Shown: positions 17,230 to 25,501, counted from the stretch's first letter. The stretch: 64,000 bases of DNA from Thiothrix winogradskyi (GCF_021650935.1 NZ_CP091244.1:3906001-3970000), one strand, 5' to 3'. The notes: generated by a model not told the origin, from the letters alone. Numbers and translations are program-made.

Positions 17230-17403
17230 ATGTTGCTTAAACCCGACCACGACATTATCCACAGGATTGAAGTCCTGCCGGTAGCTACCACTATTTCTAC
17301 TCCCAATCCATTAGCCGTATTAGCAGGTTGCTGGGAAAACGAGTTGATACGTGAACCGCAAGGAACGTCAGAACATTCAAGGATAGCCTCACCATGCTAC
17401 TAA
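17230..17403 (+). CDS. 57-residue protein of unknown function upstream of dctQ
   Basis: The ATG at 17230 has a strong ribosome binding site (GGAGG, 8 bases upstream), and the frame ends inside the dctQ start (ATGCTACTAA), so it looks like a real small gene coupled to dctQ. The protein contains NPLAVLAGCWENELIREPQG near its middle, faintly like C-terminal tails of type II antitoxins, but no partner toxin is present. I do not recognise a family. It may be a decayed antitoxin or a leader peptide. Confidence 0.45.
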   Translation: MLLKPDHDIIHRIEVLPVATTISTPNPLAVLAGCWENELIREPQGTSEHSRIASPCY

Positions 17404-17930
17404 CATTCTCCCGCACCGTTGACGCAATGAACGCCAAATTCGGGCAACTCGCCAACGTCCTAATCCTGCTTGCCTGCGTGGTCAGTGCAGGCAACGCCAT
17501 CCTGCGTTACAGCCTCGACATCAGCGACAACTGGCCGCTGGAATTACAGTGGTACTTATTCGGTGCTGCGGTAATGCTGGGCGCATCTCACACACTGGCG
17601 CAAAACGGGCATGTGCGCGTTGACATCATTTACGGCAATGTCTCCGATCGCACCCGCTTGTATATCGACATTTTCGGTTTGCTGCTATTCCTGTTACCTG
17701 CCTGCACCCTGTTTGCTTGGCTGTCATGGAAAACGCTGTTTTTACCCTCGTGGGACATTCTGGAACATTCCAGCAATTCCGGCGGCTTACCGCGCTACCC
17801 GATCAAATTCATGTTGCCGCTCGGCTTCGGTTTACTGGTTCTGCAAGGTTTGTCAGAGCTGATAAAACGCTTTGCCGCACTAAAAGGCGACATCCAACTT
17901 GACACCCACTACGAGAAACCTGCGCAATGA
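17394..17930 (+). CDS. dctQ: TRAP transporter small permease DctQ
   Basis: DctQ is the four-helix small membrane subunit that pairs with DctM to move the substrate delivered by the periplasmic receptor, driven by a sodium gradient. The 178-residue protein shows four hydrophobic helices and the family pattern W-x-x-EL-QWYLF-x-x-x-MLGASHTL. Its stop overlaps the dctM start by 4 bases. The gene is intact, but both partners (dctP, dctM) are interrupted by insertion sequences, so it is probably without function in this strain. Confidence 0.9.
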   Translation: MLLTFSRTVDAMNAKFGQLANVLILLACVVSAGNAILRYSLDISDNWPLELQWYLFGAAVMLGASHTLAQNGHVRVDIIYGNVSDRTRLYIDIFGLLLFLLPACTLFAWLSWKTLFLPSWDILEHSSNSGGLPRYPIKFMLPLGFGLLVLQGLSELIKRFAALKGDIQLDTHYEKPAQ

Positions 17931-18965
17931 TTACCTTGGAAATGATGCCCTTGCTCATGTTTGCGGGGCTGGTGTTGTTCATGCTGGTCGGCTTCCCAGT
18001 GGCATTTTCACTGATGGCGGTTGGGCTATTTTTTGGCTTTATTTCGATTGAAATGGGCTTTTTCACCCTGCCGTTTTTGCAGGCCATTCCGCAGCGGATT
18101 TTTGGCAGCGTGATTGCCAACGAGTTATTGCTGGCGATACCGTTTTTCACGTTTATGGGCGCGGTACTGGAACGTAGCCGCCTTGCCGAAGACATGCTCG
18201 ATTCAATGGGGCAACTGTTTGGGCGGGTACACGGTGGCTTGGGTTATTCGGTGATTCTGGTGAGCTTTGTGCTGGGGGCAATTACTGGCACTGTCGCTGC
18301 GCAAGTGATTGCAATGGCCATGATTTCCTTGCCCATTATGATGCGCTACCGCTACAACATGCGTTACACCACGGGCGTATTGGCGGCTTCAGGCACGATT
18401 GCGCAAATTGTACCGCCGTCACTGGTGTTGATCATTATGGCAGATCAGTTGAAAACGCCAACCGCGAGTGCCGATGTTGGCAGCATGTATTTAGCCGCAT
18501 GGATTCCCGCCATGCTACAAATCGGCTTATTCATGGCATACACTTTTTTACTCACCCGCATTCGCCCCGATTGGTTGCCGCCGATTCCCGAAAACGAAAT
18601 CACGCTAAGGGGCACTGCTCTGTTGAAGAAAGCTTTGCTCGGCATTATTCCCACGGCGGTACTGATTTTTTTGGTACTCGGTACGATTATGCTCGGTATT
18701 GCCACCCCGACCGAATCCGGTGCAATGGGGGCAATGGGCGCGGTATTGCTGGCATATTGGCGGCGCAAACAGCTCGGTGGCACGGCAGAGTGGTGGAGTT
18801 TAATCAAGCAAGCGTATAGAAATACTGCTCGGATTACCTCAATGGTCATTTTCATCCTGATCGGGGCAACCACGTTTTCAGTGGTGTTCCAAGGCGTGGA
18901 TGGCGGGCATTGGGTCGAAGGCTTGTTCTCGGATTTGCCGGGGGGCTGGATTAGCTTCTTAATTA
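17927..18965 (+). pseudogene. dctM: TRAP transporter large permease DctM, 5' part (disrupted by IS982-family element)
   Basis: This encodes the first 346 residues of the 12-helix DctM permease: MLVGFPVAFSLMAVGL near the N-terminus and the conserved GAITGTVAAQVIAMAMISLPIM region. The frame is cut inside a transmembrane helix at WISFL by an IS982-family element and would end a few codons later at a stop inside the element. Removal of the element and one TAATTA copy restores W-ISFLIIVNLFIFF and a 528-residue protein. Confidence 0.92.
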
Positions 18966-19957
18966 ACCTGAGTTCGGGATAAGGTAAGGCGCAGCCTTTC
19001 ATGGGAGAATGTGAGTAACCACACACAACATTGACCCCACCAAAGGCTGCTACTGAGATGCTAACACGGTTATTCTGTGCCATTGACGATTTTTGTCAGG
19101 ACTTTCATCCCGAATGGAACAAAACGTTATTGACCCCGAAAGGCGGGCATCGTCGTCGCCACAGTGGTCTTGGCGATAGTGAAATCATGACGATTTTGGT
19201 GCATTACCACCAAGTGGGGTATCGTACTTTCAAGTGGTATTATGAGCGTCATGTCAAAGTATTTCTTAAGGGTCATTTCCCGCAACTCCCTAGTTATCAA
19301 CGTTTTATTGAGTTAATGCCGCGTGTTCTTTTGCCACTAACCCTGTTTATGCAGCAACGCTGTGAAACGGGGCGAGGTATTGCCTTCATAGACTCTACCC
19401 CCTTGAAAGTCTGTGAAAATTTGCGTATTCCACGTCATCACACCTTTCGCAAAGACGCAGGGCGGGGTAAATCGTCAACAGGCTGGTTTTATGGGTTCAA
19501 ACTTCATTTGGTCGTGGATGACTGCGGCAATATTTTATCGTTTGCCATTACTTCGGGTAATACCGATGACCGTAAGCCCGTTCCCACGTTGCTGAAAAAA
19601 GTGGTCGGCAAAGTCTTTGGTGATCGTGGCTACATTTCCAAGGCATTGACAGAATCGTTGGCAGAGCAAGGGGTTGAATGGATTACCTCGCTGAAGAAAA
19701 ACATGAAACCCGTGGCGCGTGACACGTTCGATACACTGATGTTGCGTAAACGGAGCATCATCGAAACCATCAATGATCAGTTGAAAAATATTTCACAAAT
19801 TGAGCATTCACGCCACCGTTCACTCACTAACTATATGATTAACATCATTGCTGGCTTGGTGTCATATGCCTATCAAGATAAAAAACCAGCACTGGATTTA
19901 AAAACATCAGCATTGGTTGTGATCTAAATTGAGGGATGGCTTATCCCGAACTCAGGT
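18966..19957 (+). mobile_element. IS982-family insertion sequence, 992 bp
   Basis: Perfect 18-bp terminal inverted repeats, ACCTGAGTTCGGGATAAG, lie at 18966-18983 and, inverted, at 19940-19957. They are flanked by a 6-bp duplication, TAATTA (18960-18965 and 19958-19963). The size, the AC ends and the duplication length suit the IS982 family. The element carries one uninterrupted transposase and splits dctM. Confidence 0.95.
19058..19927 (+). CDS. IS982-family transposase
   Basis: This is a 289-residue DDE transposase with IS982 hallmarks: LTRLFCAIDDFC at the start, FIDSTPLKVC (first Asp), VFGDRGYIS (second Asp) and RSIIETINDQLKN (Glu). The ATG at 19058 is preferred over a TTG 27 bases upstream. 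The frame is open throughout, so the element may be mobile. Confidence 0.93.
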   Translation: MLTRLFCAIDDFCQDFHPEWNKTLLTPKGGHRRRHSGLGDSEIMTILVHYHQVGYRTFKWYYERHVKVFLKGHFPQLPSYQRFIELMPRVLLPLTLFMQQRCETGRGIAFIDSTPLKVCENLRIPRHHTFRKDAGRGKSSTGWFYGFKLHLVVDDCGNILSFAITSGNTDDRKPVPTLLKKVVGKVFGDRGYISKALTESLAEQGVEWITSLKKNMKPVARDTFDTLMLRKRSIIETINDQLKNISQIEHSRHRSLTNYMINIIAGLVSYAYQDKKPALDLKTSALVVI

Positions 19958-19963
19958 TAATTA

Positions 19964-20511
19964 TCGTCAATCTGTTTATTTTCTTTTTGGCATTCTTCCT
20001 CGATTTCTTTGAAATTGTATTTATCCTCGTGCCATTGCTTGCCCCTGTTGCCCAGAAAATCCTTACCCCGGTATTGATGACAATGGGCTTTAGTGAACCT
20101 GCCGCTGCCACCGCTGCGCTGGTGTGGTTTGGGATTATTTTGAGTGTGAATATCCAAACTTCGTTTATGCACCCACCGTTTGGATTCGCGCTGTTTTACT
20201 TGCGCGGGGTTGCGCCCAAAGAAGTGAAAAGCAGCGATATTTACTGGGGTGCAGTGCCGTGGGTCGGTTTGCAAATGATCATGACGGTCATTGTGATGTT
20301 CTCACCGGGGCTAGTGACAACGTTCTTGGATAAGGGCAAAGCACCGGTTGAACACAGTCAGGAAATCAATTTCCAGATGGAAAGCAACCAACCAGCGGTT
20401 AGCTCAGGTAGCGGGGAAATCCAGTTCAATTTGGATGGGCAAGCTCCGGCACAAACGCCAGAGCCAGCCAAAAAGGATAGTAACGAGCTGAATTTCCAGT
20501 TGGATAAATAG
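19964..20511 (+). pseudogene. dctM: DctM 3' part with repeated C-terminal tail
   Basis: This is the continuation of the interrupted DctM permease, reading IVNLFIFFLAFFLDFFEI and then PPFGFALFYLRGVAP, a conserved DctM segment. After the last helix there is a hydrophilic 60-residue tail not usual in DctM. It carries three copies of a seven-residue motif: EINFQME, EIQFNLD and ELNFQLD. The tail ends the protein. Any start downstream of the IS would lack most helices, so function is not expected. Confidence 0.9.
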
Positions 20512-20528
20512 AGAAGGCGGGTGGGATT

Positions 20529-20556
20529 GTAGGGGCGGTTCATGAACCGCCCCTAC
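20529..20556. repeat. Perfect 28-bp palindrome, probable bidirectional terminator
   Basis: The sequence is a perfect palindrome whose half is GTAGGGGCGGTTCA. It lies between the convergent 3' ends of dctM and rraA and would form a very stable GC-rich hairpin on either strand. It resembles dispersed GTAGGGGCGGTT repeats of many genomes and may serve as a terminator. Confidence 0.75.
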
Positions 20557-20563
20557 GGTATAA

Positions 20564-21052
20564 TTATTCACCGAGCAAAGGGACGGGGGACACGATCATC
20601 CCGTCCTCATCCGAGTACAGGTATTGACCGGGGGTGAACGTCACATCGTGGAAACGCACCACTTCGTTACGCAAACCTACGCCACGCTTGACGCTTTTCA
20701 GCGGCAATGTGCCAAGAGCTTTTACACCGATGTCCATTTGACCAATATCCACGGAATCGCGGATCAGACCGTAAACGACAATGCCGTTCCAGCCGTTTTT
20801 CACCGCTTTTTCAGCGAGCATATCGCCCAGCAGGGCGCAACGGGTAGAACCACCGCCATCAACCACCAGCACTTTGCCCTTGCCATCTTCGGCAACCAGC
20901 TCACGTACCAGTGAGTTATCTTCGTAAATCTTAATAGTGACGATTTCGCCAGAGAATTTGGGACGACCACCGTAGTTGTTGAAACCCGGTTGTACCACTT
21001 GCAGTGGCTTGTCTTCGTTGTCGTCGAGCAGGTCGGCTGTTTTGAATGTCAT
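20564..21052 (-). CDS. rraA: RraA family protein (RNase E regulator or HMG/CHA aldolase type)
   Basis: This 162-residue protein matches RraA along its full length: TADLLDDNED at the N-terminus, VDGGGSTRCALLGD in the middle and NGIVVYGLIRDSVDI. RraA of enterobacteria binds RNase E and slows it; many relatives are 4-hydroxy-4-methyl-2-oxoglutarate aldolases, and the GGGSTRCALLGD plus IRD motifs occur in both. The start at 21052 (MTFKTADLLDD) fits the usual N-terminus; an upstream frame extension is not expected. It lies downstream of aceA, separated by a palindromic repeat. Confidence 0.88.
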   Translation of the reverse strand: MTFKTADLLDDNEDKPLQVVQPGFNNYGGRPKFSGEIVTIKIYEDNSLVRELVAEDGKGKVLVVDGGGSTRCALLGDMLAEKAVKNGWNGIVVYGLIRDSVDIGQMDIGVKALGTLPLKSVKRGVGLRNEVVRFHDVTFTPGQYLYSDEDGMIVSPVPLLGE

Positions 21053-21077
21053 GGGGAAGTCTCTCAAGAGGGGAAAT

Positions 21078-21177
21078 CCCCTCACCCCCCAACCCCCTCT
21101 CCCAGAGGTAGAGGGGGAGCAAGAGGGAGAGATTATCTTAAGCCCCTCTACCTTTGGGAGAGGGGTTGGGGTGAGGG
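21078..21177. repeat. 100-bp GC-rich inverted-repeat element (MITE-like)
   Basis: Two arms of about 40 bases (CCCTCACCCC...AGGGGG, and its imperfect complement ending GGTTGGGGTGAGGG) flank a short AT-rich centre between aceA and rraA. A close relative is at 61201-61300. No coding capacity. Confidence 0.8.
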
Positions 21178-21186
21178 TCTTTCAGA

Positions 21187-22497
21187 TTAATGGAATTGCT
21201 CTTCTTCAGTAGAGCCAGTCAACGCTGTTACAGATGAAGCACCACCTTGGATAACAGTGGTAACGTCATCGAAGTAGCCAACACCAACTTCTTGCTGGTG
21301 AGAAACGAAGGTGTAACCTTTGTCACGTGCAGCAAATTCAGGTTCTTGAACCATGTTGACATAGTGCTTCATGCCTTCGCCGCGTGCATAAGCGTGTGCG
21401 AACTGGAAGGTGTTGAACCAGTTGACGTGGATACCCGCCAAGGTAATGAACTGGTACTTGTAGCCCATTGCAGACAGTTCGTCTTGGAACTTCGCGATGG
21501 TTTTGTCGTCCAGATTCTTCTTCCAGTTGAAAGACGGTGAGCAGTTGTAAGACAACAGTTGACCTGGGCAAGCAGCTTGAACCGCTTGTGCGAATTCACG
21601 CGCAAAGCCAAGGTCAGGCGTACCGGTTTCACACCACACCATGTCAGCGTAAGGCGCGTAAGCAACGCCACGGCTGATTGCTTGTTCCAGACCGTTTTTA
21701 ACGCGGTAGAAACCTTCAGCAGTACGCTCGCCAGTCAGGAATGGCTTGTCGTTAGCGTCATGGTCAGAAGTGATCAGGTTAGCTGCTTCAGCGTCAGTAC
21801 GCGCCAGAATAACGGTAGGAACGCCCATTACGTCAGCCGCAAAACGTGCAGAAATCAGCTTTTCAACCGCTTCAGCCGTTGGAACCAATACTTTACCGCC
21901 CATGTGACCGCACTTCTTAACAGCAGCCAATTGGTCTTCAAAGTGAACGCCAGCCGCGCCTGCGGTGATCATGTTCTTCATCAGTTCAAATGCGTTCAGA
22001 ACGCCACCGAAACCGGCTTCTGCGTCAGCAACGATAGGCAGGAAGTAGTCGATACCGCCTTCGTCAGTTGGGCTGATGCCACGACCCCATTGGATTTCGT
22101 CAGCACGCTTGAAAGTGTTGTTGATACGGCGAACCATGGTAGGTACGGAATCGTATGCGTACAGGGATTGGTCAGGGTACATGGTTTCTGAGGTGTTGCC
22201 GTCAGCAGCAACTTGCCAGCCGGACAGGTAAACTGCTTCCAGACCTGCTTTAGCTTGTTGCATCGCTTGACCCGCGCTGATCGCGCCGAAAGCGTTAACG
22301 TAGCCTTTTTTCGCGCCGCCGTTAACCAGATCCCACAGTTTCGCAGCACCGCGTTTTGCCAGTGTGTGGTCAACTTGCAAAGAACCGCGCAGGCGTACTA
22401 CGTCAGCCGCAGAATAAGTACGCTTAACATTTGCCCAACGTGGGTTTTCTGCCCAGTCTGCTTGCAGAGCTGCAATTTGTGCTTCACGAGTTGTCAT
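21187..22497 (-). CDS. aceA: Isocitrate lyase
   Basis: AceA cleaves isocitrate to glyoxylate and succinate, the first step of the glyoxylate bypass, which allows growth on acetate and fatty acids. The 436-residue protein has the catalytic signature KKCGHMGGK (about residues 190-198) and NCSPSFNWKK near residue 320. Its length suits the shorter bacterial class (about 430). It follows mqo on the same strand with a 223-base gap containing two TGTCGACA-like sites, so it probably has its own regulated promoter. Confidence 0.97.
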   Translation of the reverse strand: MTTREAQIAALQADWAENPRWANVKRTYSAADVVRLRGSLQVDHTLAKRGAAKLWDLVNGGAKKGYVNAFGAISAGQAMQQAKAGLEAVYLSGWQVAADGNTSETMYPDQSLYAYDSVPTMVRRINNTFKRADEIQWGRGISPTDEGGIDYFLPIVADAEAGFGGVLNAFELMKNMITAGAAGVHFEDQLAAVKKCGHMGGKVLVPTAEAVEKLISARFAADVMGVPTVILARTDAEAANLITSDHDANDKPFLTGERTAEGFYRVKNGLEQAISRGVAYAPYADMVWCETGTPDLGFAREFAQAVQAACPGQLLSYNCSPSFNWKKNLDDKTIAKFQDELSAMGYKYQFITLAGIHVNWFNTFQFAHAYARGEGMKHYVNMVQEPEFAARDKGYTFVSHQQEVGVGYFDDVTTVIQGGASSVTALTGSTEEEQFH

Positions 22498-22679
22498 GTA
22501 GTGTTCCTCAGAATCAATAAAAGTGAACGAAACCGGTAAAATGTCGGCAATTTGCCTTTATTTGCCTAGGGCAATCCTTTATTCCTCTCTCTGCTCGCTG
22601 CTGCGAATCTTGCTTTTTCATGAAATGCCGGACAATCATTTAAATTATCCGGGATTTGGATAGTAATGAACCGATAATC

Positions 22680-22687
22680 TGTCGACA
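22680..22687. promoter_or_regulatory. TGTCGACA operator-like site upstream of aceA
   Basis: The palindrome TGTCGACA lies 183 bases before the aceA start. A second copy (22754-22761) lies inside the 3' end of mqo, and a one-mismatch TGTCGGCA is at 22542-22549. The same core is in the large palindrome before mqo. The repeated core suggests a shared regulator, perhaps of the GntR/FadR type; that is inference. Confidence 0.45.
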
Positions 22688-22720
22688 ATAAAATTAATTC
22701 AATCTTTACCATTGCCTGAA

Positions 22721-24223
22721 TCAATGATTGGCATCTATTTTGATTAATCCCAATGTCGACAATGTAAATGAGCGGATTTGTTGAAGCAAAGCGACATCAT
22801 TGAGCAATGACACCCCATACGACGGGATCATGACTTTTAACTTGCTGCGCCATTCCTCAGAAGCCATTTCTGTGGCAAAACACTTTTCTAACACTTGCAA
22901 CATCGCCGTCACCGTTACCGAAGCACCGGGAGAAGCGCCCAATAATCCAGCCAGTGACCCATCTGCTGCGGTAATCACTTCCGTACCAAATTCCAGCTTG
23001 CCGCCTTTCACCGGATCTTTCTTAATGATTTGCACCCGTTGCCCGGCACTCGCCAAGGTCCAGTCCTCATTACGCGCCTCTGGGAAATATTCACGCAACG
23101 CATCCATGCGTGAATCATGGTTTTGCATCACTTCAGAAACCAGGTAACGGATCAGGTCAAAGCTGCTTAAGCCCACCTTCGCCATCGGCAATAAATTATT
23201 GGGCTTAATAGACTCTGGCAAATCCAGAATCGAGCCTTCTTTGAGGAATTTGGTGGTGAAACCCGCAAAAGGCCCGAACAACAGCGCTTTTTCGCCATCA
23301 ATAATGCGCGTATCCAAGTGCGGTACTGACATTGGCGGCGCACCAATAGACGCTTTGCCATAAACCTTAGCAAAGTGTTGGCTCACAATTTCCGGTTTTT
23401 TACAGACTAACCATTGACCACTAACGGGGAAACCGCCATAACCCTTGCCTTCCGCAATGCCGGATTTTTGCAACAATGGCAATGCGCCACCGCCAGCTCC
23501 CAAGAATACGAAATCCGCCGTCAAGGTTAGCGTATCCAAAATGCTATCGGTTTCTTGCGTCACAATGCGCCATTTACCATCAGCTTGCTTACGCAAGCTT
23601 TTGACTTCGTGTTTCAGCAGCAAATCGACATTATCAAAGCTTTGCAAATAACCAATCATGTTGCGGGTCAAAGCGCCGAAATTGACATCCGAGCCATGCA
23701 TAACCCGTGTCCCGGCTACGCTTTGGGCAGGGTCGCGCCCATTCATGACCAATGGCATCCAAGTTTTCAGCACAGCGGGATCGTCACTGTATTCCATCCC
23801 CGCAAACATTGGGTGTTGGCTAAGCAGTTCAAAACGCTTTCGCAAGAATGCAACATTCTTCTCGCCCCACACAAAACTCAAATGCGGGGTCGGGTTAATG
23901 AAGGAAGACGGCTCCGGCAGGGCTTGTTGTTGCACCAGATAAGACCAAAACTGCAAGGTACGCTCAAATGACTCATTGATGGCAAACGCCTTACTAGCGT
24001 CCACCGAGCCATCGGCTTTCTCCGGGGTATAGTTGAGTTCGCAATAGGCAGCATGACCGGTACCGGCATTATTCCAGCCACTGGTGCTTTCCATTGCGAC
24101 ATCTTCCAGACGCTCAATGATGCTGATTGTCAACAATGGGTTTAACTGTTTCAGCAACACGCCCAAGGTAGCACTCATTGTGCCTGCGCCTACCAGCACC
24201 ACGTTTACATTCTTCGCAACCAT
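22721..24223 (-). CDS. mqo: Malate dehydrogenase (quinone)
   Basis: Mqo is a peripheral membrane flavoprotein that oxidises malate to oxaloacetate and passes electrons to the quinone pool. The 500-residue sequence has an N-terminal FAD-binding GAGTMSATLG motif, then STSGWNNAGTGHAAYCELNYTP, the strongest Mqo signature (about residues 45-65), and QRVQIIKKD near residue 380. The ATG at 24223 follows GAAGGTGA. It lies upstream of aceA, and both carry TGTCGACA sites, which links malate and isocitrate use. Confidence 0.97.
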   Translation of the reverse strand: MVAKNVNVVLVGAGTMSATLGVLLKQLNPLLTISIIERLEDVAMESTSGWNNAGTGHAAYCELNYTPEKADGSVDASKAFAINESFERTLQFWSYLVQQQALPEPSSFINPTPHLSFVWGEKNVAFLRKRFELLSQHPMFAGMEYSDDPAVLKTWMPLVMNGRDPAQSVAGTRVMHGSDVNFGALTRNMIGYLQSFDNVDLLLKHEVKSLRKQADGKWRIVTQETDSILDTLTLTADFVFLGAGGGALPLLQKSGIAEGKGYGGFPVSGQWLVCKKPEIVSQHFAKVYGKASIGAPPMSVPHLDTRIIDGEKALLFGPFAGFTTKFLKEGSILDLPESIKPNNLLPMAKVGLSSFDLIRYLVSEVMQNHDSRMDALREYFPEARNEDWTLASAGQRVQIIKKDPVKGGKLEFGTEVITAADGSLAGLLGASPGASVTVTAMLQVLEKCFATEMASEEWRSKLKVMIPSYGVSLLNDVALLQQIRSFTLSTLGLIKIDANH

Positions 24224-24305
24224 ATTCACCTTCAAAGAGCTAAGGATAAGGAAGTACAGATAATAGAACGGGAAGGACGGTAATTTCTAGCAGTGCTTCA
24301 CGGAT

Positions 24306-24337
24306 TTTTAACAAGATTGTCGACAATCTTGTTAAAA
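24306..24337. promoter_or_regulatory. 32-bp perfect palindrome upstream of mqo, candidate operator
   Basis: A perfect 32-bp palindrome is centred on GTCGAC (half TTTTAACAAGATTGTC) about 85 bases before the mqo start. Its core ATTGTCGACAAT matches the TGTCGACA sites near aceA. Length and symmetry fit a dimeric repressor site; a transcript hairpin is also possible. Apart from this and the CRP-like site, I see nothing in the 350-base gap 24236-24586. Confidence 0.6.
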
Positions 24338-24507
24338 GCTGCCGACAAAGTGAGGTGTGATGCGGCATTGCAGCATTTTACCCGAATGAAATATTTTTTG
24401 CACACCTCAAAGCATATCCATAAAATTTAATTATTAAAGAAATTAATTTATTATCAATAAATCAGGAAAATAGAGAATAAAAAACTTTTGAGCAAAAAAA
24501 GAAAAAG

Positions 24508-24550
24508 TGTGTTCGCTATCACATTCTGCTGACGGTTTTTTAAATATTCT
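24508..24550 (+). promoter_or_regulatory. CRP-like site and -10 element before the first 101-aa gene
   Basis: TGTGTTCGCTATCACA (24508-24523) matches the TGTGA-N6-TCACA consensus with one mismatch. A -10 hexamer, TATTCT (24545-24550), lies 21 bases further on, which puts the site near -41.5, the class II position. The same arrangement is found before the paralogous gene at 25196. Confidence 0.6.
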
Positions 24551-24586
24551 GCACCTACAGGAAACGACACGACGGGAGCTAACACG

Positions 24587-24892
24587 ATGTTTAAAGTCTA
24601 TATCAACGGGAGTTTTGACTCCACACACGAGACACTCAGCAACGCTTGCCGCTATGCACGGACGCAAGCCATTCTTGATCAACGCGCCTACGTCACTGTG
24701 TTTGCAGAAGGCAAAGGCACTAAACCAACGATTGATACCGAAAGAGCGGTGATGAAAGGCGTCCCAGCGTACATTATCACACCTCATGTGCGTACCATCA
24801 CGGAAAACCGTGAAGAACAGCGTAGTGCAGGAATCGGCAATCTGGTTGCCGCAGCAGCACGGCATTCCACAGGGGTCTCTAGGGGCTATTAA
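24587..24892 (+). CDS. Unknown 101-aa protein, paralogue 1
   Basis: This is a 101-residue soluble protein that I do not recognise. It begins MFKVYINGSFDSTHETLSNACRYAR and shares with the protein at 25196 the order V-(Y/F)-(I/L)-(N/D)-G, then ACR-ARIQA-like helix, a short strand (VTVFAEG) and GVP-YII. A small alpha/beta fold is likely. GGGAG lies 9 bases before the ATG. It is followed by three hairpins ending in a terminator, so it is a single-gene transcript under a CRP-like site. Confidence 0.7.
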   Translation: MFKVYINGSFDSTHETLSNACRYARTQAILDQRAYVTVFAEGKGTKPTIDTERAVMKGVPAYIITPHVRTITENREEQRSAGIGNLVAAAARHSTGVSRGY

Positions 24893-24918
24893 AAAACAAC
24901 GCAATAAAAATAGGGCTA

Positions 24919-24982
24919 AACGAACAGTAGGTTGTTCGTTAAACAGTCTTTGTTTTTTCAGCAGATGGGGCTACCTGCTGAA
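24919..24982 (+). other. Two stable hairpins in the 3' region of the first 101-aa gene
   Basis: AACGAACA pairs with TGTTCGTT (24919-24940, 6-base loop) and TTCAGCAG pairs with CTGCTGAA (24957-24982). Both lie between the stop codon and the terminator, so the mRNA would carry a structured tail. Confidence 0.5.
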
Positions 24983-24998
24983 TACGCAAAGCATCTTT

Positions 24999-25023
24999 AA
25001 GCGGGGCATGTCCCCGCTTTTTC
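24999..25023 (+). terminator. Rho-independent terminator after the first 101-aa gene
   Basis: AGCGGGG and CCCCGCT pair around a short CATGT loop, followed by a run of T (CTTTTTC). Confidence 0.85.
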
Positions 25024-25113
25024 TTTGGGGCTAACGCACCCGCACAAAACTCAAAACGTCATAAATAAAAATCAAAATAAACAAAAAATATTTGATTAAC
25101 GTTTTTTCCATTG

Positions 25114-25156
25114 TGTGTCCGCTATCACATATCGACACCCATAATTCCCCTACTCT
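25114..25156 (+). promoter_or_regulatory. CRP-like site and -10 element before the second 101-aa gene
   Basis: TGTGTCCGCTATCACA (25114-25129) differs at one base from the site before the first paralogue, and TACTCT (25151-25156) follows after the same 21-base gap. The surrounding sequences are otherwise different, so the site is under selection or was copied with the gene. Confidence 0.6.
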
Positions 25157-25195
25157 TACCTCATAGCAACATGAACGGCAGACAGGAGTTTTCAC

Positions 25196-25501
25196 ATGTT
25201 CAAGGTTTTTCTTGATGGCACATATCATTCAACACACAAGACTTTTGCGGAAGCCTGTCGTAACGCACGCATCCAGGCTGAGCGCTACCAAAACGCTTAT
25301 TTTACGGTGTTTGAGGCGGGCGATGACATTGATCGGGCGTTCCATGCCAACAGCGATACATTGTGTGGCGTACCCGATTACATTATCTCCCCGAATGACA
25401 GCGTGGCACATGGGGCGATCTCATTAGTAACCGCATCATCCCTATTAAGGGTTCGTCTGCCGTCACATACCTTTGGGTCTTATGAACACCCACTGATATA
25501 A
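25196..25501 (+). CDS. Unknown 101-aa protein, paralogue 2
   Basis: This is a 101-residue soluble protein related to the one at 24587 (MFKVFLDGTYHSTHKTFAEACRNARIQAERYQNAYFTVFEAG and GVPDYIISPND aligned in order). The C-terminal 30 residues differ from the paralogue. The ribosome binding site AGGAG lies 7 bases before the ATG. No known domain is recognised. Confidence 0.7.
   Translation: MFKVFLDGTYHSTHKTFAEACRNARIQAERYQNAYFTVFEAGDDIDRAFHANSDTLCGVPDYIISPNDSVAHGAISLVTASSLLRVRLPSHTFGSYEHPLI

Noticed and set aside
24443..24904. A 153-codon minus-strand frame across the first 101-aa gene.
   Set aside because: It runs antisense to a gene with its own promoter, ribosome binding site and paralogue, and has no recognisable domain.
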